Part shown: in pieces, positions 5,676 through 7,850 of the stretch
Layout of the letters: every line of letters begins with the position of its first letter
Numbering within the stretch: position 1 is the stretch's first letter
Assembly: GCA_030426705.1 (NCBI GenBank)
Contig: JAUHXW010000123.1
Coordinates: 1-7,850 of the forward strand
Length of the DNA: 7,850 bases
DNA from: Gammaproteobacteria bacterium
GTDB taxonomy: Bacteria; Pseudomonadota; Gammaproteobacteria; Xanthomonadales; Marinicellaceae
Direction: 5' to 3'
Notes under the pieces: generated by a model
The model's database searches: none
What the model was told of the DNA's origin: nothing
What the model saw: only the letters and a program-made list of their open reading frames with translations
Made by a program: the position numbers and the translations under genes

Positions 5676-6986
5676 ATGAAAAAGCTTAACAGAAGAAATT
5701 TTATCAAAGGTACAGGGTTGGTGACACTGGCCGGTATGGGCGGTTTACAACTGGGTTTCGCCAAGAAACTCACCAAAGGCGGACAAACTGGCAGTGATTT
5801 ATTGGTTTATGTATTTTTAAATGGTGGTATGGATGGTTTACACATGGTGCCGCCACGATCTGGTGCAGATTACATTGAATATCGGGATGTATTGCGTCCC
5901 AGTTTGCACGTGGCAAGCAATGTTTCTTTACCTTTGAATGGTACCAGTGCTTTTGGCATGCACCCTGCAGCAGCTGGATTGGCACAGTTATTTAATGATG
6001 ACAAAATGTGTATTGTCCACGCCACGGGTTTGGTCGAAGCCAATCGCAGTCACTTTGAAGCCACTCGATATTTAGAGTTGGGAACTGCTGGATCATCCGG
6101 TGCCAGTTCAGGCTGGTTGACCCGCTATTTTGAATCATCGATTCACACCCCAAGTAATGCCCTGATTCCTTCACTGGTGCCCAGTTACAGCACCACCGAT
6201 GCTGTCCTTGCGGATTCTGCCGCCTTGGTGATGGCAGACCCGCAAAATTTTGGTCTGGGCGAAGGACATTGGAGTTGGGAATATGAAATGCAAGCCACTT
6301 TAACAGAAATTAACAGCCAGGCCAATTCTCCGGAAAAACTCAGCGCACAGCAAACCCTGAATGCAGCCGCCATCATCCAAAACATTGATTGGGCTAATTA
6401 TGTACCAGGCAATGCTGCCGTCTATCCAAGCAGTTTTATCGGTGATCAGCTCAAAGCTGTGGCCCAATTGTACAAAGCCAATGTGGATTTAGAAGTCGCT
6501 TATGTACCCACCGGTGGTTGGGATACACACAACAACCAGGAAAATGTGTTCAATGATTTGGCCACCGATTTATCACAGGCCTTGTATGCTTTTTACCAGG
6601 ATTTGGCAGCCACTCATGCTGGACAGTTCACCGTGGTGGTGCAATCTGAATTCGGCCGTCGAGCCTATCAAAACTCAGACAACAGCACCGATCATGGTTA
6701 TGGCAATCCGATGTTCATCATCAGCGACAACGTGGTACCCGGCTTCCATGGAATTTTTCCTGGTTTGGCTCAGAACCAGTTGTTCGAAGGTGATGATGTG
6801 GATGTCACTGTGGACTACCGCGACGTGGTCAGTGAAGTGATTCTCAAACGCATGGGCAATCCCTTCCTGGGGCATATTTTCCCTGGCTACAATGATTACA
6901 CCGAACTGGGTGTGATTAATGGTTACAACACCTCACCGAATTACGATTTCGACACCATATTCAAATCAAGCTTTGAGGCCAGTTAA
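5676..6986 (+). CDS. Tat-exported DUF1501 family protein
   Basis: The product is 436 aa, typical for DUF1501. It opens with a twin-arginine signal: RRNFIK (6-11), then a weakly hydrophobic Gly/Ala/Leu core (about 12-29). That indicates export of a folded protein, often one with a bound cofactor or metal. Family blocks are VYVFLNGGMDGLHMVPP (44-60), NRSHFEAT (123-130), PTGGWDTHNN (278-287), and VVVQSEFGRRAYQN (320-333) followed by DHGYGNP (339-345). DUF1501 is related to the alkaline phosphatase/sulfatase superfamily, and the Asp/His residues in GWDTH and DHG are candidate metal ligands; the reaction is unknown. The start is firm, with TAGGAG overlapping the preceding stop. The protein ends DTIFKSSFEAS, resembling the cupredoxin tail in this window. 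It probably works with the co-translated DUF1800 protein outside the cytoplasmic membrane. Confidence 0.92.
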   Translation: MKKLNRRNFIKGTGLVTLAGMGGLQLGFAKKLTKGGQTGSDLLVYVFLNGGMDGLHMVPPRSGADYIEYRDVLRPSLHVASNVSLPLNGTSAFGMHPAAAGLAQLFNDDKMCIVHATGLVEANRSHFEATRYLELGTAGSSGASSGWLTRYFESSIHTPSNALIPSLVPSYSTTDAVLADSAALVMADPQNFGLGEGHWSWEYEMQATLTEINSQANSPEKLSAQQTLNAAAIIQNIDWANYVPGNAAVYPSSFIGDQLKAVAQLYKANVDLEVAYVPTGGWDTHNNQENVFNDLATDLSQALYAFYQDLAATHAGQFTVVVQSEFGRRAYQNSDNSTDHGYGNPMFIISDNVVPGFHGIFPGLAQNQLFEGDDVDVTVDYRDVVSEVILKRMGNPFLGHIFPGYNDYTELGVINGYNTSPNYDFDTIFKSSFEAS

Positions 6987-7024
6987 CCAGGATGAACCGC
7001 CAGCACCTTTTTTCATAGGTATTT

Positions 7025-7093
7025 TGGGTAGTTGACTTCAGTCAACAATTAAACTTTGTGAATTGAATTTGGTCGGCTAAAGCAGACTACCCA
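7025..7093. repeat. 69-bp imperfect palindromic element with two hairpin arms
   Basis: The ends are a perfect 8-bp inverted repeat, TGGGTAGT (7025-7032) and ACTACCCA (7086-7093). Extended to 24 bp, the arms match at 17 positions. Each arm folds alone: the left has a 6-bp stem around TTCA (7031-7046), and the right has GTCGGC/GCAGAC with one mismatch (7072-7087). The design resembles the element at 318-431 but the sequence differs. It sits 38 bp after the DUF1501 stop and may help end that transcript, although no U-tract follows. A T6 run at 7009-7014, just after the gene, has no clear stem before it. Confidence 0.6.
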
Positions 7094-7115
7094 GTGGTGT
7101 TCCCACACCAGTCTG
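7083..7115. other. Bulged hairpin in the convergent intergenic region
   Basis: CAGAC (7083-7087) can pair with GTCTG (7111-7115), and TGGTGT (7095-7100) with ACACCA (7105-7110) around a TCCC loop. A 7-nt bulge lies on the left side. It overlaps the right arm of the 7025-7093 palindrome, so the two folds exclude each other. It could be part of the transcript end or a decayed repeat; no function can be assigned. Confidence 0.4.
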
Positions 7116-7139
7116 TTGGAACAAGGTTCTTAAGGAAAT

Positions 7140-7156
7140 GCCGGCGAGCCGCCGGC
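7140..7156 (-). terminator. GC-rich hairpin, probable pepD terminator
   Basis: GCCGGCG and CGCCGGC form a perfect 7-bp stem around a 3-nt loop, 6 bp beyond the pepD stop on the minus strand. The following transcript bases are AUUUCCUU, only a weak U-tract, so termination may be partial. The stem is far more GC-rich than its surroundings, which favours a dedicated function. Confidence 0.5.
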
Positions 7157-7162
7157 GCTCCA

Positions 7163-7850
7163 TCAGTTACTCCTTTCAGGAATATTTTGCAAAATTTCTA
7201 ACAGGAATCTCCAAAACTTCTGTGTCGAAGAAATGCTGGCTCTTTCATCGGGTGAATGGGCGCGTTGAATGGTTGGACCGAATGAAATCATGTCCATCTC
7301 AGGGTAATTGGTGCCCAAAATACCACATTCCAATCCGGCATGGTAAGCAATGATTTTCGGTTGGTCATTGAACATCTGTTGATAAACACCTTGCAGCACT
7401 TTCAGAATCTTTGATTCCGGATTGGGTTTCCAACCTGGGTATGAACCATCCAAAGTAACATCAAAACCACCCATTTCAAGACCTGACTTGACTTGATGTG
7501 CCAAATCCATTTTGCCAAATTCAGTGGCACTGCGCGTTAAGCTCAGAATTTTAATGTGACCATCCTTGACCAAAACCCGTGCCAGATTATTTGAAGTTTC
7601 CACCAATCCATCGATATCAGGGCTCATTCTGAATACGCCATTGTGAATCGTATAAACGGTTTTGAGCAATAGGTCTTGCTCGCGTGCGTCCATGACCGCA
7701 ACTGGCACCTGAGTTTCAACCAGTGAAATTTCCAAATTGGCTTCGATTTTTCGATATTCTTCAATGATTTCAGATTTGATTTGATTAAAAGTTTTCCTGA
7801 CATCAACATCGCTAACCACCACTGCACCACTTTCTCGTGGTATCGCATTG
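7163..7850 (-). CDS. pepD: Aminoacyl-histidine dipeptidase PepD (M20C), C-terminal part
   Basis: The frame is open from the right edge to a TGA at 7163, giving about 229 residues, a little under half of a typical PepD (about 485 aa). The first residues read NAIPRESGAV, matching the NAIPRE segment of the lid/dimerisation domain, so the gene clearly begins outside the window; an internal GTG at 7822 is not the real start. Further blocks are NGVFRMSPDIDGLVETS, DGSYPGWKPNP, YHAGLECGIL, MDMISFGPTIQRAHSPDE and the ending FWRFLLEILQNIP. The His in RAHSPDE is the expected last metal ligand of the M20 di-zinc site; the other ligands lie in the missing half. The enzyme hydrolyses dipeptides, including Xaa-His such as carnosine, in the cytoplasm for peptide turnover. 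It converges on the DUF1501 gene and ends just before a hairpin terminator. Confidence 0.95.
   Translation of the reverse strand, partial: NAIPRESGAVVVSDVDVRKTFNQIKSEIIEEYRKIEANLEISLVETQVPVAVMDAREQDLLLKTVYTIHNGVFRMSPDIDGLVETSNNLARVLVKDGHIKILSLTRSATEFGKMDLAHQVKSGLEMGGFDVTLDGSYPGWKPNPESKILKVLQGVYQQMFNDQPKIIAYHAGLECGILGTNYPEMDMISFGPTIQRAHSPDERASISSTQKFWRFLLEILQNIPERSN

Noticed and set aside
7009..7014. T6 run after the DUF1501 gene as a Rho-independent terminator
   Set aside because: No stable GC-rich stem lies immediately before the T run.

Overview
The window looks like chromosomal DNA of a free-living gammaproteobacterium of moderate GC content. Protein families, the short C-terminal 'IF..GFE' tail on the copper protein, and the palindromic intergenic repeats all fit Marinicella- or Lysobacterales-like bacteria. 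That placement is inference from gene content, not a database result.

Layout from left to right: (1) the 5' end of a minus-strand gene for a small membrane-anchored protein of unknown function runs off the left edge. (2) A 281-bp gap holds a 114-bp palindromic repeat (318-431). (3) A compact minus-strand block, read from right to left, encodes a secreted two-domain cupredoxin (3767-3066), a MoxR-type AAA+ ATPase (3033-2188), a CoxE-like von Willebrand A protein (2182-1007) and the molybdenum cofactor protein MoaB (999-463). The gaps are 32, 5 and 7 bp, so the last three almost certainly form one transcription unit and the cupredoxin may lead it. (4) Divergent from this block, a plus-strand pair encodes a DUF1800 protein (3912-5666) and a Tat-exported DUF1501 protein (5676-6986). 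They are 9 bp apart, and the second gene's ribosome binding site overlaps the first gene's stop codon. (5) A 176-bp convergent gap holds a second palindromic repeat (7025-7093), a bulged hairpin and a GC-rich terminator-like hairpin. (6) The C-terminal part of the dipeptidase PepD, minus strand, runs off the right edge.

How the genes may work together: MoxR ATPases and CoxE-like vWA proteins usually act as a chaperone pair that matures or remodels a client protein. In carbon monoxide dehydrogenase systems the CoxD/CoxE pair finishes a Mo/Cu active site. Here such a pair is packed against moaB and, more loosely, against a copper protein. This suggests, but does not show, a role in metalloenzyme maturation; no molybdoenzyme is encoded in the window. 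DUF1800 and DUF1501 are a recurrent gene pair of unknown function, probably acting together outside the cytoplasm.

I see no RNA genes, CRISPR array, insertion sequence, phage genes or clear defence system. The items most worth a second look are the tail motif shared by the cupredoxin and the DUF1501 protein, the MoxR/CoxE/MoaB linkage, the two palindromic elements, and the paired A9 tracts at the start of the DUF1800 gene.
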